Notes: a model not told the origin generated them from the letters alone. A DNA stretch of 64,000 nt from Liolophura sinensis (GCF_032854445.1 NC_088296.1:15863485-15927484); one strand, 5' to 3'. Positions 36,543-47,988 are shown, counted from the first letter of the stretch. Translations and numbers: made by a program.

Positions 36543-36797
36543 TATCCTAGGTGACCTGAAATTTCATCCATGCCTATTAAAATTGCTCATTTTTCTGGAT
36601 TCTGAGAGTTACTACTGATTTTAGGAAGGTGTTTTTGAGGTTGGTTTTAGGACATTGGATGATACCCTTACTTAAGGAGGATGTAAATTTCAGTATCAGT
36701 CACTGTTAATGGTAGTATGTTATGGCATTTTTTTTTTTTTTTTGCCTCTGAATAATACACATTTTTGGTCTAATTTATAGGTCATTGAGGGTATATA
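36543..36797 (-). mobile_element. MITE-B copy, minus strand
   Basis: The ends 'tatcctaggtgacctgaaat' and 'ttataggtcattgagggtat' are inverted relatives sharing a TGACCT core. The interior in reverse carries 'ctgattttaggaaggtgttt' and 'ggatgtaaatttcagtatca'. A poly-T run at 36730-36743 interrupts it. Confidence 0.78.
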
Positions 36798-36843
36798 TAG
36801 GCTGTAGTGTGGTGTTCTAACCAACATCTTTAGTCATGAAACC

Positions 36844-37088
36844 TAGCACGCTAGCGCAGCGAAATGACCCAGGAGTCTCTCACCAATGCGGTCGCTATGA
36901 ATTCAAGTCCAGCTCATGCTGGCTTTCTCTTCTCCGTACGTGGGAAGGCCTGTCAGCAACCTGCGGATGGTTATGGGTTTCCCCCGGGCTCTGCCTGGTT
37001 TCCTCCCACCATGATTCTGGCTGCCGTCATATAAGTGAAATATTCTTGAATACGGTGTAGAACACAAATCAGATAAATAAAAAAATAA
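36844..37088 (+). mobile_element. SINE family 1, near full-length
   Basis: Begins 'agcacgctagcgcagcgaaa', retains 'gacccaggagtctctcacca', the 'ggtttcctcccaccatgatt' body and an A/T-rich 'aaataaaaaaataaaa' tail. Lies only 50 bp upstream of a MITE-A copy. Confidence 0.9.
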
Positions 37089-37138
37089 AACTATATGTAC
37101 CAATGAGACCAAAAGGTTCGTTAGCGTATCTATTATCT

Positions 37139-38270
37139 ACTCTAACTACACTCAACCTTTTCACATGAGAAAGAGCCACTTTATGTGCAATTTATGCACA
37201 TGTTTAATTTGATTTTAGAGACAGTACAACATTTGTTGGCTTCAAGGCTTCACAAAAATATAATTTTATCAGACAACACAGAAGAATGCCTTGAACACAC
37301 AAACATGCCTTACACAATACCTTACAAACATGCCTTACACAATACCTTACAAACATGCCTTACACAATACCTTACAAACATGCCTTACACAATACCGTAC
37401 AAACATGCCTTACACAATACCTTACAAACATGCCTTACACAATACCTTACAAACATGCCTTACACAATACCTTACAAACATGCCCTACAGAAACCTTACA
37501 AACATGCCTTACACAATACCTTACAAACATGCCTTACACAATACCTTACAAACATGCCTTACACAATACCTTACAAACATGCCTTACACAATACCTTACA
37601 AACATGCTTTACACAATACCATACAAACATGCCTTGCACAATACGGTGTTAACATGCCTTACACAATACCTTACAAACATGCTTTACACAATAACGTGCA
37701 AACATACCTTACACAATACCGTGCAAACATACCTTACACAAACCTTACAAACATGCCTTACACAATACCTTACAAACATGCTTTACACAATACCGTGCAA
37801 ACATACCTTACAAACATGCCTTACACATACCTTACAAACATGCCTTACACAATACCTTACATAATACCTTACACAATACCTTACAAACATGCCTTACACA
37901 ACACCGTGCAAACATGCCTTACACAATACCGTGCAAACATACCTTACACAATACCGTACAAACATACCTTACGCAATACCTTACAGACATGCCTTACACA
38001 AACCTTACAAACATGCCTTACACAATACCTTACAAACATGCTTTACACAATACCGTGCAAACATATTTTACACAATACCTTACAAACATGCCTTACACAA
38101 ACCTTACAAGCATGCCTTACACAATACCTTACAAACATGCCTTACACAATACTGTACAAACATGCCTTACACAATACCGTACAAACATGCCTTACACAAT
38201 ACCGTACAAACATGCCTTACACAATATCGTACAAACATGCGAGAAAAAGGTTGAAGAACTACAGCAGTGT
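37139..38270 (+). mobile_element. MITE-A copy with a 25-bp minisatellite inside it
   Basis: The left end 'cactcaaccttttcacatga' and interior ('gaaagagccactt', 'caatttatgcacatgtttaa', 'cagaagaatgcc') match the family. The right end 'gcgagaaaaaggttgaagaa' lies about 1.1 kb away instead of ~220 bp. The intervening ~930 bp is the 25-bp array annotated separately. Confidence 0.82.
37296..38235. repeat. 25-bp minisatellite, ~37 copies, inside MITE-A
   Basis: Unit 'cttacacaataccttac' + 'aaacatgc'. Variants: 'accgtac', 'accgtgc', 'aaacatacc'. Because 25 is not a multiple of 3 and the unit lacks stops, it is open in all three + frames over hundreds of codons. Not a gene. Confidence 0.96.
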
Positions 38271-39685
38271 ACAACTGTGTGTCTATTATGGGAGGCTTCT
38301 GGACGTCTTGCTCTGCTAGGCTACGAAAGCCTGATGAGGGAATAGAGTTAAATGTGGGTAGTTTATGGATATGATGACAAGCCGATATGGTCATTTTTCT
38401 ACAAACTGAGTCTGTAATCTGATTTCCCAGGCATTCAGCTGGCAAGCCACTGGCTCACCAGTGACTCACTACTAACAGGCTGGTGGCAGCCCACATGTAC
38501 TTGATAGTATACAGACTATTGTGGCACACTACTGCCACAGCACCTGAAATGTATACTGCTAAAATTTACATAGAGAATTTAACTTACAGCAATTATTATA
38601 TGCTCATCACATAATTCTTTACCATGATAGAACAATTTCAAAGTGGCTCTGTTTCCGTTGGCATGGTTGGTGCGCTGGAAGACAACCATGAACGGATTGT
38701 GTGGTTGCAATAAAGAAATAGCGATTTCAAATCGGTTTCATCTTTTATCTATTTATTGAATTGATGTTTTACACCGTACTCAAGAATATTTCACTTATAC
38801 GACGGCAACCAGCATTATTGTGGGAGAAAACCGGGCAGAGCCCGGAGGAAACCCACGACCATCTGCAGGTTGCTGACAGGCCTTTCCACATACTGGGTTT
38901 CATCTTTTTGAAACGTGTATATCTGAAGAAAGATACAAAATACTATCGCATGGGCCCTTTAACAATTACTATTAAAGGAAAACACATCTAATTCTATGCA
39001 TTTTAGGTATTTTAACTATTATACTTTTTAGCATTTTTCTAAGTGAGCAAATTTAATCAAATAGTTACTGTAACAATGACTTTAGTTAATACTTTAGTTA
39101 GTAGTTCACTGGCTGTTAATATTGTCTAAACTTCATGTAATAGCCATGTACCTTCCACAATTGAGATTAAAATTCTCTAATATTTTCTCTATTAATTAAT
39201 TTCCTCCTTAATCTGGTATATGGTTCACCACTTGTCACAGGAAATTTGCCGGATGCATTTGTCAAAATAATGGCGTTGCTCATGTCGGGATGTCAGGAGA
39301 ATTGACTTACTGGGTTCATCAGGGTGAAACCAGTTAGCTGGCCGTGGGATAACGGAAGATGAATCACATGAAATGAAGGATGTGACACTAATGTGGCATC
39401 CTCTAATAAAGAGGTCCTTTAGAGGGTAGCTGTCTAGAGGAATGACTGTCATAGACCAAATCATCATGGAAGCACGGGTCTCTGTTTCTCTTGGATGTAG
39501 GACAATGTCCTTGCCAGGATTGGAGACAAACCTGTACATTCATGGCCTGAACGAGGGCATTTAAAGTGAAAAGCGTTTAGGATAAAATTTTCATACTGTT
39601 GTGTTATGTGTGTGTACAAGAGAGGTGTAACTGAAGGCTTTGTGAATTGAAAGGGTGCCAAAACTAATTGTCAAGATCAATCCCA
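38271..39685. other. no gene recognised apart from the SINE
   Basis: Open frames of about 100 codons on the minus strand near 39225-39539 lack conserved features. Confidence 0.5.
38747..38895 (-). mobile_element. SINE family 1, minus strand, 5'-truncated, with TSD
   Basis: Tail 'atctatttattgaattgatg', then 'ctcaagaatatttcacttat' and body. A perfect 13-bp duplication 'ggtttcatctttt' flanks it at 38734-38746 and 38896-38908, so the truncation happened at insertion. Confidence 0.88.
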
Positions 39686-39816
39686 GGGGGCTGTTTCTCA
39701 AAGGAGGTCGTAACGTTAGGCCAGCCTAATCACCATATCACATACTGAGAGCATACCTCGCTTTTGCAATTGCGACCGGTCGTAACGTTACGACCCCTTA
39801 GAGAGAAACAGCCCCT
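39686..39816. mobile_element. MITE-D: short fold-back element
   Basis: Long inverted ends: left 'ggggctgtttctcaaaggag' followed by 'gtcgtaacgtta', right 'taacgttacgacccctt' followed by 'agagagaaacagcccc'. The arms are about 33 bp, the element about 130 bp, with no coding content. Confidence 0.8.
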
Positions 39817-40166
39817 GATGTGTGTAATATATCTGGCTAAACGGTTATGCCAAAAGTTATAGCACCTACTGTAGTTTTCATCTGAATGTTTCCATGCTGC
39901 GTTTTTATATTGACCATGTTCTAGGGAGACTGGCCATCATAGATTATCTTCTGTGTCTACTCGTGCTGCTTAATATTTAAAGGTAAATGACAGGCACCTC
40001 TCAGTGCCGCAATTCTTCAAGCATTCAATATTTTCTAGGCATTTGCATGTCGGAGGCAATAATTGTTGGTAGACCAAATTATCACAGCTGCCTCACATGT
40101 TCCCGTTTCTTATGGTGTAATTTATTTCCTTCATAGTTTGTACGAATATGTGTGTAATCACTAGCT

Positions 40167-40317
40167 GTACGTGGGAAGGTCTGTCAGTAACCTGCGGATG
40201 GTTGTGGGTTTCCTTTCCGGGCTCTGCCCAGTTTCCTCCATCATTATGTTGGCTGCCATCAAAAGTGAAATATTCTTGCGTACGGCCTAAAACAACCAAT
40301 CAAATAAATAAAATAAA
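40167..40317 (+). mobile_element. SINE family 1, 5'-truncated, with TSD
   Basis: 3' half from 'gtacgtgggaaggtctgtca' to the AAATA tail. The duplication 'taatcactagct' / 'taatgactagct' (11 of 12) lies at 40155-40166 and 40318-40329. Confidence 0.85.
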
Positions 40318-40743
40318 TAATGACTAGCTAAGCTGGTAATTAAGTGGGATAGGTCAAAGTTCAAGAACATTAAAAACTTTGTAGATATTTTAGACATAAA
40401 TCTGCATAATACATATATTATACATGTAAATTAATTGGGTTTTTGTTCGGAATCCTTTTTAATAATAGTCCTGATACTAATATAGTACCTCTTGTGCCTT
40501 TGAGCTCTGATCTAAGTCTGTAGACAAGCAATCAATTGGGTTGTGCAAAATTTTTGTAGGAGTTGGATAATATCAGTGGATATAAACAGTCATTATGCCA
40601 GCTTTTGACTCAGTTTCTCTTTGATGATGCATGTAGTCCTCGTGCAGGCATGAAGAAGTTTCACTTGCTGTTCAAGTAATTCATCAACCAATGAATTCTT
40701 TCAATTGTACGTGCACATGAATAATTGATATGTCTAGAAGAAT

Positions 40744-40848
40744 TTATTTATTTATATATTGGTGTTTTATGCCATACTCAAGAATATTTCACTTATACGA
40801 TGGCGGCCAGCATTATGGTGGGTGGAAACCGGGCAGAGCCCTGGGGAA
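40744..40848 (-). mobile_element. SINE family 1, minus strand, 3' fragment, with TSD
   Basis: Only the 3' ~100 bp of the SINE is present, ending within 'ccgggcagagccctgggga'. A perfect 12-bp duplication 'gtctagaagaat' flanks it at 40732-40743 and 40849-40860. Confidence 0.88.
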
Positions 40849-40892
40849 GTCTAGAAGAATAACTATATATATATGTGTATATATATCAAACA

Positions 40893-41069
40893 GTCCAGCT
40901 CATGCTGGCTTCCTCTCCAGCCGTACCTGGGAAGGTCTGCCAGCAACCTGCAAATGGTCGTGGGTTTTCCCCAGGCTCTGCCCGGTTTCCACCGTAATGC
41001 TGGCCGCTGTAGTATAAGTGAAACATTCTTGAGTACGGCGTAAAACACCAATGAGATAAATAATAAATA
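40893..41069 (+). mobile_element. SINE family 1, 5'-truncated
   Basis: Starts at 'gtccagctcatgctggcttc', has the full body, ends 'gagataaataataaatac'. Lies 45 bp from the oppositely oriented copy to its left; the two do not share target duplications. Confidence 0.87.
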
Positions 41070-41180
41070 CATGTATACATGTGTATATCAAGCACAGATA
41101 ATGACTTGCACTCTTTATGACTCCATCTGGTCAGGACTGAAAAATTGATAAAGTTGATGTAAAAAAACAATACCCCAGTT

Positions 41181-41264
41181 AGTTCCCACCATAAGCTGGC
41201 AGCAGTCATATAAGTGAAATATTCTTGAGTACAGCGTGAAATAACAATCGAGTAAATAAATAAA
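41181..41264 (+). mobile_element. SINE family 1, 3' fragment
   Basis: 'gttcccaccataagctggc', 'cttgagtacagcgtgaaa' and 'gagtaaataaataaa' show the last ~85 bp of the SINE. Confidence 0.75.
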
Positions 41265-41688
41265 GACAAAATGTTGAGGTCATTGTGTATTGTCAGAAGT
41301 CCATTACCTAGAAATATGCGACTTCCCTATAGCTAGTCTCCACGGCACATTACACATGTTATGTCATCTGGAGAAGCAAGGGCCACCTGGTGGAGAAACA
41401 TGCCAACCTTTTGGGTGGAAATTATCTACTGAATCATGGGAAATCTAATGTGAACGGCTCCTACAAGAACTGGCCACAGGTTGAAATCGAAACTCCACAT
41501 TTAAAAACTACGATTTTGCTAACCAGTGTTGCTATTTAGAACCCATTGACTATATTTATATATCCAGGTAACTCTAAAACAGTTACTATCAAAGACATTG
41601 TTGTCCTTTGACAAAACTCTGTTGTAGTGATTTTTTTTTTAAGTCTATTGCAACACAAGAGCATTTGGAACATTTTACCTGCCAATTT

Positions 41689-41884
41689 ACCGAAGGCAAG
41701 TAAGCCGCCCCACCCGAGCCATTATACTGATACAGGTCAGCAAGTCGTTGCACTATCCCCTTCATGCTGAACGCCAAACAAGGAAATTACTTCCTCTTTT
41801 GAGGCCTGTGACTCGACCCAGGGTTAACCCTGGTTCTTCCGCTCCCGAAGTGGACGCTCAACCAACTGTGCTATCAGGGCCAGT
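41689..41884 (-). mobile_element. SINE family 2, minus strand, 3'-truncated with tRNA head
   Basis: Reverse copy containing 'ccccttcatgctgaacgcca', 'gactcgacccagggttaacc' (B-box region) and the head 'gctcaaccaactgtgctatc'. The 3' tail half is missing. Confidence 0.85.
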
Positions 41885-41930
41885 CTGTCAATGAGTATGA
41901 AACTGTGTTAGTCTGTATGGTATTACAAGC

Positions 41931-42722
41931 ACATGTACACGTCTAGCAAGGATTGACGCTTTAACGGACCAACTGATCATGGCTGGTTGAGTCATGCACA
42001 TGTACACGTCTAGCAAGGATTGACGCTTTAACGGACCAACTGATCATGGCTGGTTGAGTCATGCACATGTACACATCTAGTGAGGAATGACGGTTTAACG
42101 GACCAACTGATCATGGCTGGTTGAATCATGCACATTTACACGTCTAGCGAGGAATGACAGTTTGACAGACCAACTGATCATGGCTGGCTGAGTCATGCAC
42201 ATGTACACGTCTAGCGAGGATTGACGCTTTAACGGACCAACTGATCATGGCTGGTTGAGTCATGCACATGTACACGTCTAGTGAGGATTGACGCTTTAAC
42301 GGACCAACTGATCATGGCTGGTTGAGTCATGCACATGTACACGTCTAGTGAGGAATGACGGTTTAACGGACCAACTGATCATGGCTGGTTGAGTCATGCA
42401 CATGTACACGTCTAGCGAGGAATGACAGTTTGACAGACCAACTGATCATGGCTGGTTGAATCATGCACATGTACACGTCTAGCGAGGATTGACGCTTTAA
42501 CGGACCAACTGATCATGGCTGGTTGAGTCATGCACATGTACACGTCTAGTGAGGAATGACGGTTTAACGGACCAACTGATCATGGCTGGTTGAGTCTTGC
42601 ACATGTACACATCTAGTGAGGAATGACGGTTTAACAGACCAACTGATCATGGCTGGTTGAATCATGCACATGTACACGTCTAGTGTGGAATGACGGTTTA
42701 ACGGACCAACTGATCATGGCTG
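41931..42722. repeat. 67-bp tandem array, about 12 copies
   Basis: Unit: 'acatgtacacgtctagcaag', 'gattgacgctttaacggacc', 'aactgatcatggctggttga', 'gtcatgc'. Two unit types ('gattgacgctttaacgg' and 'gaatgacagtttgacag') recur in a block-like order, suggesting multi-unit duplications. Confidence 0.95.
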
Positions 42723-43042
42723 CTTCAATCTGTCTTGGTTCTCTTTGATGTCTGATCATCAACATTTGCCACGTTCAAAGCAACAGGTGGAAAGCCAAGC
42801 AGCTGACGTGTGAAGTGTTAAAAGTACCTGCTGTATGTATGTGTAATTGATCATCCGATCAAATACATCCACGCTGCATACTTAGGCATGTCTGCAGCTT
42901 AATAATGGTCATCATAAGCAGGGCAGCTAATTGCATGTACGTGACTGGTTTCATGTTCTCTCTTTGGTGTATTGCCAGTTAATATAAGAAAGTTTAACGT
43001 TACAGTCCGTTTTCAGACAAAGCAGTTGATGGTAATGAAGGT
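42723..43042. other. no gene recognised
   Basis: 320 bp of unremarkable sequence between the 67-bp array and a SINE. Confidence 0.5.
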
Positions 43043-43263
43043 TGAGGGGCCTGCGTGGACAAGGTGATTAGCGTGCCGGCACCGCGCATTGACCCAAACA
43101 CATCTTCTCCGACCATATGTGCATGGCCTGTCAGCAACCTGCAGATGGTCGTGGGTTTTCCCCGGAATGTGCCCGGTTTCCTCCCACCATAATGCTGGCT
43201 GCTGTCATATAAGTGAAATATTCTTGAGTACGGCGTAAAACACCGATCAAATAAATAAATAAA
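43043..43263 (+). mobile_element. SINE family 1
   Basis: Starts 'aggggcctgcgtggacaagg', head shortened around the B box, then an intact body and the 'gatcaaataaataaataaat' tail. Confidence 0.88.
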
Positions 43264-43750
43264 TCTCTGACGAAATCAGCATGGCTGCTTGAGTTCATGT
43301 GTCTCTGTGGTGTATGATACACAACTATTAACTATGTTTACAGTTAATCAAGTTGGATTGACAACTCTGGCATGCCTGGCCAAGCAGTTTAGGGAATATA
43401 ATAAGCACCTGGCAACATGCTGTGTTAATTTCTTAAACCAATCGTGCCCTGATGCTGCATATTTTCACATGTTTTAGGGAATGATCTCAGCTGCTCCCAG
43501 GGTGTGTCTTTCCCTTTTATGTACAGTATGGTTGATTTGTGGCACAGTCTTGTCGGATTGTGTAAATTGACTGCGTGGCCAATTAGCATAAAATGACACG
43601 AGCCCAATTAGAGTTTATAGTCCAAGCTGTAAATTTAGCTACTTCCTGAGCAAAAAATGAGCATTGGCACCAAACTAAATTTGTACCAACATTATTGTTC
43701 CTTTCTCAACACCTCCCCCTCCTCCCCGCCTCCCTCCCTCACATGTATGT

Positions 43751-44095
43751 ATAGTACCTCGACCTTTTCACAGTTATGAAAGAGCAAAGTTCAGTGCAAT
43801 TTATACACATTTTTAAGTTGATCTTGGAGAAATACATTTCACAAGAAGCGTAATTTTTGTTGGTCTACACAAAATAATGCGTTCAGAATCTACTGGAATA
43901 AACACACATGTATAGTTTCACAGTTATGAAAGAGCAAAGTTCAGTGCAATTTATACACATTTTTACGTTGATCTTGGAGAAATACATTTCAGGGCTTCAC
44001 AAGAAGCGTAATTTTTGTTGGTCTACACAAAATAATGCGTTCAGAATCTACTCGAATAAACACACATGCGAAAAGGTTGACAAATCACACAGTAA
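43751..44095 (+). mobile_element. MITE-A copy with internal 149-bp tandem duplication
   Basis: Left end 'cctcgaccttttcacagtta', right end 'catgcgaaaaggttgacaaa'. The interior from 'cacagttatgaaagagcaaa' to 'aacacacatg' occurs twice (from 43770 and from 43919, offset 149 bp). The second copy has 'agggct' where the first does not. Confidence 0.85.
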
Positions 44096-44265
44096 AGCCC
44101 ATCTGCTCAGTGCAGCTTTCAAGCTTCCAAAAAAGGTCTGTACAGAACTCGTTTCAGTATATGATATATTTGTGTTGACAGCAAGCGTATCTTTCCGAGT
44201 TTTTTTTAACTTGTTTGTTTATTGAAATGTTAGTGATGAATGCCACTTTTTCTGTGCCTGTTTTT

Positions 44266-44282
44266 GGGGGGGGGGGGGGGGG
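44266..44282. repeat. G17 homopolymer
   Basis: A run of 17 G after T5. Such runs are prone to sequencing error and can form quadruplex-like structures. Confidence 0.9.
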
Positions 44283-44475
44283 TTGGAATCATCTGGAAAG
44301 CTGATCTGTTTGATGTATGATGCATTAATTTTAATTGAGGAAATGATTAAATCAGATTGAAAACTCACCAAGGAAGAAAATCCCTGCCCTAGCTGACTCT
44401 CCTATGCATTAAATTTTACCTTGGTACATATTTATGCAAGTCTTCAAGAAATTTTGGCCATTATCTTTGACCAAA

Positions 44476-44820
44476 TCGACAGCTTGGGTGGCCTAATGGT
44501 TAGAGCATCTTCCTCAAAGTCAGGAGACCCAGGATCAAAACCGAGTCAGGTAATACCAAAGACTTTATGCTTGGCCGAGGTTAGAGCAAGGAAACATGAC
44601 TGGTTGGCATGGTGACAGTATAATATGACTGAGTGAGGTGTCATGTGGTGTCTTCGGCATGATACTTCAGTGGCGGCAGAACTTTGGCGTCATGGACTCT
44701 CCCTGCCAAAAGAAAACACGCTGAATGCATACGCACACACACACACCTAATGACTCCTCGTCGCCATGTGAAAAATTGTTAAGTAAGACGTTAAACCTCA
44801 AGCATTCATTCAATCTTTGA
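44476..44820 (+). mobile_element. SINE family 3 (V-SINE-like), full
   Basis: The tRNA-like head 'gggtggcctaatggttagag' (A box) and 'cccaggatcaaaaccgagtc' (B box) precede 'actggttggcatggtgacag', 'cttcggcatgatacttcagt', a CA-rich stretch and the tail 'gttaagtaagacgttaaacc' with 'attcattca'. It shares its tail with family 2 but has a different body. I recognise this as a widespread molluscan SINE type. Confidence 0.88.
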
Positions 44821-44978
44821 CCAGATCAGCAAGGTTTGCATGGTTGCTTGGGATCATGTCTTTCCTTTGATGATGTAGTCCGCAGAAATTTTCATAGAGG
44901 CAGCCAAGTCAGCTTGACCAATGGTCAAACTTCAGTCAATAATAGGCACCTGCTGTGTTAATTTCCTCAGTGAATGGA

Positions 44979-45217
44979 GGGGCCGAGGTGGTTAGTGTGC
45001 CAGCGAGGCACATGAAATGACCCAAGAACCTCTTAGCAATACGGTCACTGTGAGTTCAAGTCCAGCTCATGCGGGCTTCTTTTCTGATGGTCGTGGGTTT
45101 CCCCCAGGTTCTGCTCAGTTTCCCATCTGCCCTAATGCTGGTTGATGTCGTATAAATGAAATATTCTTGAGTACGGTGCGATTTAAAACACCAATCAAAT
45201 AAACCAGTAAATAAATT
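44979..45217 (+). mobile_element. SINE family 1
   Basis: Starts 'ggggccgaggtggttagtgt', has the B-box region 'gtgagttcaagtccagctca', and a degenerate tail ending 'caaataaaccagtaaataaa'. Lies about 160 bp downstream of a SINE of another family. Confidence 0.87.
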
Positions 45218-45879
45218 GATAGCTCGATAAGAAGAAGGGGTAGTGAGACATTGGGTGTGCTGGATTCATCCATTATAAAGGTGCTGCCATCATAATGCAG
45301 CATGTTTTTGACATTTATTGTAGTTTTTTAATAAAATGGAGAGCAAAGCAATCTTCATTCGTCAATCTCACATGCTGCTTTATTGTACAGTATGTTTGAC
45401 GTTACATACACATTTTATTTATCTACCACAAGAAACGTCAATCTGAGCAACATATGTTTATATGTTTATTGGAAAATTCAAATCGATAGCCATGCTAAAA
45501 AGTTGGGCTTAAGCAAACCGTATTTATAGAATGGGAAAGAACAAAAAATAGAATAGTAACTCTTTGGAAATTGACTCAGTTAAGTTTTAATGTTGCGCAT
45601 ATCATTTTCTTTCAGTTTATTTAGCAGTTAAAGTTCATGTTTGATGACATTTTCAAAATTGTGATTGTTGCATAATTGTTATTATTATTATTCACGGGAG
45701 TAATTTGTTCACTTAATTTTTTTTTTTTTTTTAGCATTTTCTGTGGAGGTTTCCTGTTTTATAGGAGCACCACCAATGGCTGGTTTTTCATAAAAGTTAG
45801 TGACAATTGAAATTTACTGTATGGTCATTATGAAAATTACCTCAGCTGTATGAGTTCGTGTTTTTGTTGGTGTTGACAT

Positions 45880-45884
45880 GTATT

Positions 45885-45923
<39 letters not shown>

Positions 45924-46070
45924 ATCACTACAAGGATTTGGATGAAATTTTATGCAGAAATGACAAGGTCTTTTAGTTGGGCGAGAGACCATCAAAATCC
46001 ATTTTATTTTGGTGGTGATTCGAAATAAGATCTAGATCGAGGAATTTTGAAAGAAATCTTAACAATTAAA
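45880..46070 (+). repeat. (tctg)n plus 'ggatttggatgaaattttatg' dispersed repeat fragment
   Basis: A tetranucleotide run (45887-45920) leads into 'acaaggatttggatgaaatt', 'gaccatcaaaatccatttta' and 'gatctagatcgaggaatttt', a repeat pattern common in mollusc genomes. No boundaries can be set. Confidence 0.5.
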
Positions 46071-46258
46071 ACATACATTTGCCACAATATGTAGAGATGA
46101 ACTCATAATGCCTTGGCCATTTGTCTGTCAAGTGATTGAAGGAATATTGGTATATTTTTGTAGAGGCGATCAAGGTTTCCTTTCCTGGTCTGCCTTCTAC
46201 AAGTACATAGTCCAGGAGACAACATCTTTGTTTGAATCAGGTGTGTAAATCTGATTTA

Positions 46259-46487
46259 TCTGATTGGTGTTTTACGCCGTAATCAACGACATTTCACTTA
46301 TACGACAACAGCCAACATTATGGTGGGAGGAAACCCATGACCATCCACAGGCTGCTGGCAACCCACATGCGGCGAGAGAGGAAGCCAGAATAAGCTGGAT
46401 TTAAACTCAGAGCAACCGCATTTGGTGAGAGGCTCCTGGGTCATTACGCTGCGCTAGGGCGCTAACCAACTGAACCGCGGAGCCCCT
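46259..46487 (-). mobile_element. SINE family 1, minus strand, full tRNA head
   Basis: Reverse copy from 'ctgattggtgttttacgccg' through 'tggtgggaggaaaccc' to the head 'aactgaaccgcggagcccc'. The pol III A-box end is at the right. Confidence 0.9.
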
Positions 46488-46689
46488 CAAAGTGTTCATA
46501 AGAACTTTTTTTGATATCAGTTTCAAAGTACCTTTAACATGGTTCTTTAATCGAGTGTTTATAAGAATCTTTAATAATTGCTTGGATAGTAATCTTTGGC
46601 TTATTTGCATCTTGAAGTTTATTTGAGCAGCAAGAATTTGATTATTCTACACACTTTAGACCATCACTTTATTATTATTTTTATTATTT

Positions 46690-46714
46690 TGTGTGTGTGT
46701 GTGTGTGTGTGTGT
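46690..46714. repeat. (GT)n microsatellite
   Basis: Twelve GT dinucleotides in a row. Confidence 0.95.
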
Positions 46715-47520
46715 TAATCCTTTGTTAATCCTGGGATACTTCTGCTACCAACACGGGTAAGGGTTTCCTGGTAAGAAATTAATTAAACTTCACCAAAAAC
46801 TCTTCAGGTGGATGAATCAGTCAGAAGTTTTTAAGGTGAATTTCAATATCTATGTGGTAGTGGATGCACAATTGCATGATCCTGATTGCCTGGTAAAGGT
46901 ACAGTGCAGATGGATGAAAGTTTCTACCTTAATTACATGTAGGTATACACGTACGCAGTGTGTGGTCACTATAAGCATTGACTAGCTGCCACGAGGCTGA
47001 TTTCGATAATAGAACTAGCAAAGATGTGAATTTCAAGATTTATGTGTATTTGTGGCAAAGGTGCAGCGATCGGAATGATCAAGAGTCTTTGCAGTTCATC
47101 GGGGCAAACCTGCGGTAATGATTGACAGACTGTCGAGCATTTGTCTCCATGGCAATCACCTGATTAATACACGAAAGAGAAAGTCAATTTGTCGCAGGCC
47201 TCATTGATGACCGAGGTTGTAAACACAATTTTCTCGTAGCCGACTTAGGTCTTGGTTTGGAGGGGTTCTTGCTGTTGATTTTGTTGGCTCAGGGGAGTAC
47301 TGGCGAATGAATCAGGGATAACGAGCAGTATTGACCGGGTTCCCGCGCACGACTGACGGTTAACGAAGGAGGATAATTGATGGAGACGCTTGTGGGTTTT
47401 AATTTGTGTCCACTGAATTACAGTAGTGGATGTTGGGACTAAAGGCATAGCGGCCTGTACATTTCGCTTTACTTGATCTTGGCAGAGTGTTGAGGTGGCC
47501 AGTTCATCCACAATTTTTCA

Positions 47521-47651
47521 GGGGGCCACTTTCTCAAAGATGACATACTTGTGCCATATCACCCACACATAGGACAACTGTACGTTGATAGCGACGTACA
47601 AAATATCGTACGACAAAAAAATGTTTTACGCCGCTTTTTGAAAGTGGCCCT
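47521..47651. mobile_element. MITE-D-like fold-back element
   Basis: Inverted ends 'gggggccactttctcaaaga' and 'gctttttgaaagtggccc' bracket ~90 bp that contain 'gtacgttgatagcgacgtac'. Similar size and edge pattern ('ctttctcaaag') to the element at 39686. Confidence 0.65.
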
Positions 47652-47988
47652 AGGAGTTTGGTATTAAACAGTCACATAGTAATAGAGCAAAATGTTCCTG
47701 TACAGCTTTTAAATGGAGAATGACCCCCACCTGAAAACCTACCCCACCCCTCAAATGAACTCCTACATTTTAGCATCTGTCTATATTACATGTACATATA
47801 TACACCTGTGAAAGTCATATTTTCTTGTTTAGAATGAGGTATGCAATGTAGATGTATGTTCACCAACAAGTGAATGCTTTGGTGAGGAATCTTTTTGAAA
47901 AATCATCAGAGAGTTTTTTACTCTAGCCCCATCGTGAAAATGGATCCTTGGATTTAGCATTTTTTCCACAATCCCATTTCTGCCTTAA

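Larger units (their letters stand above)
45218..47520. other. non-coding with repeats annotated separately
   Basis: Contains (tctg)n, a dispersed-repeat fragment, a SINE and (GT)n. 47060-47510 is CpG-richer and non-repetitive ('ctgcggtaatgattgacaga') and may be regulatory; no exon was supported. Confidence 0.45.

Noticed and set aside
37291-38319. Open frame of 342 codons (NMPYTIPYKHALHNTLQTC repeats)
   Set aside because: It is the 25-bp minisatellite read in frame. All three + frames are open because the unit lacks stops, and nothing suggests a protein.
39225-39539. 104-codon minus-strand frame
   Set aside because: No conserved motif, no splice-like edges, composition like the surroundings.
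41931-42722. CRISPR-like appearance of regular repeats
   Set aside because: Units are contiguous and diverge over their full length, with no unique spacers, in a eukaryotic genome. The same applies to the arrays at 17255 and 50231.
44266-44282. G17 run as a functional quadruplex
   Set aside because: A single homopolymer of uncertain length; likely simple-sequence slippage or assembly noise.
44476-44560. tRNA gene
   Set aside because: A- and B-box-like sequences belong to a SINE head with body and tail; no intact cloverleaf. The same holds for the heads of SINE families 1 and 2.
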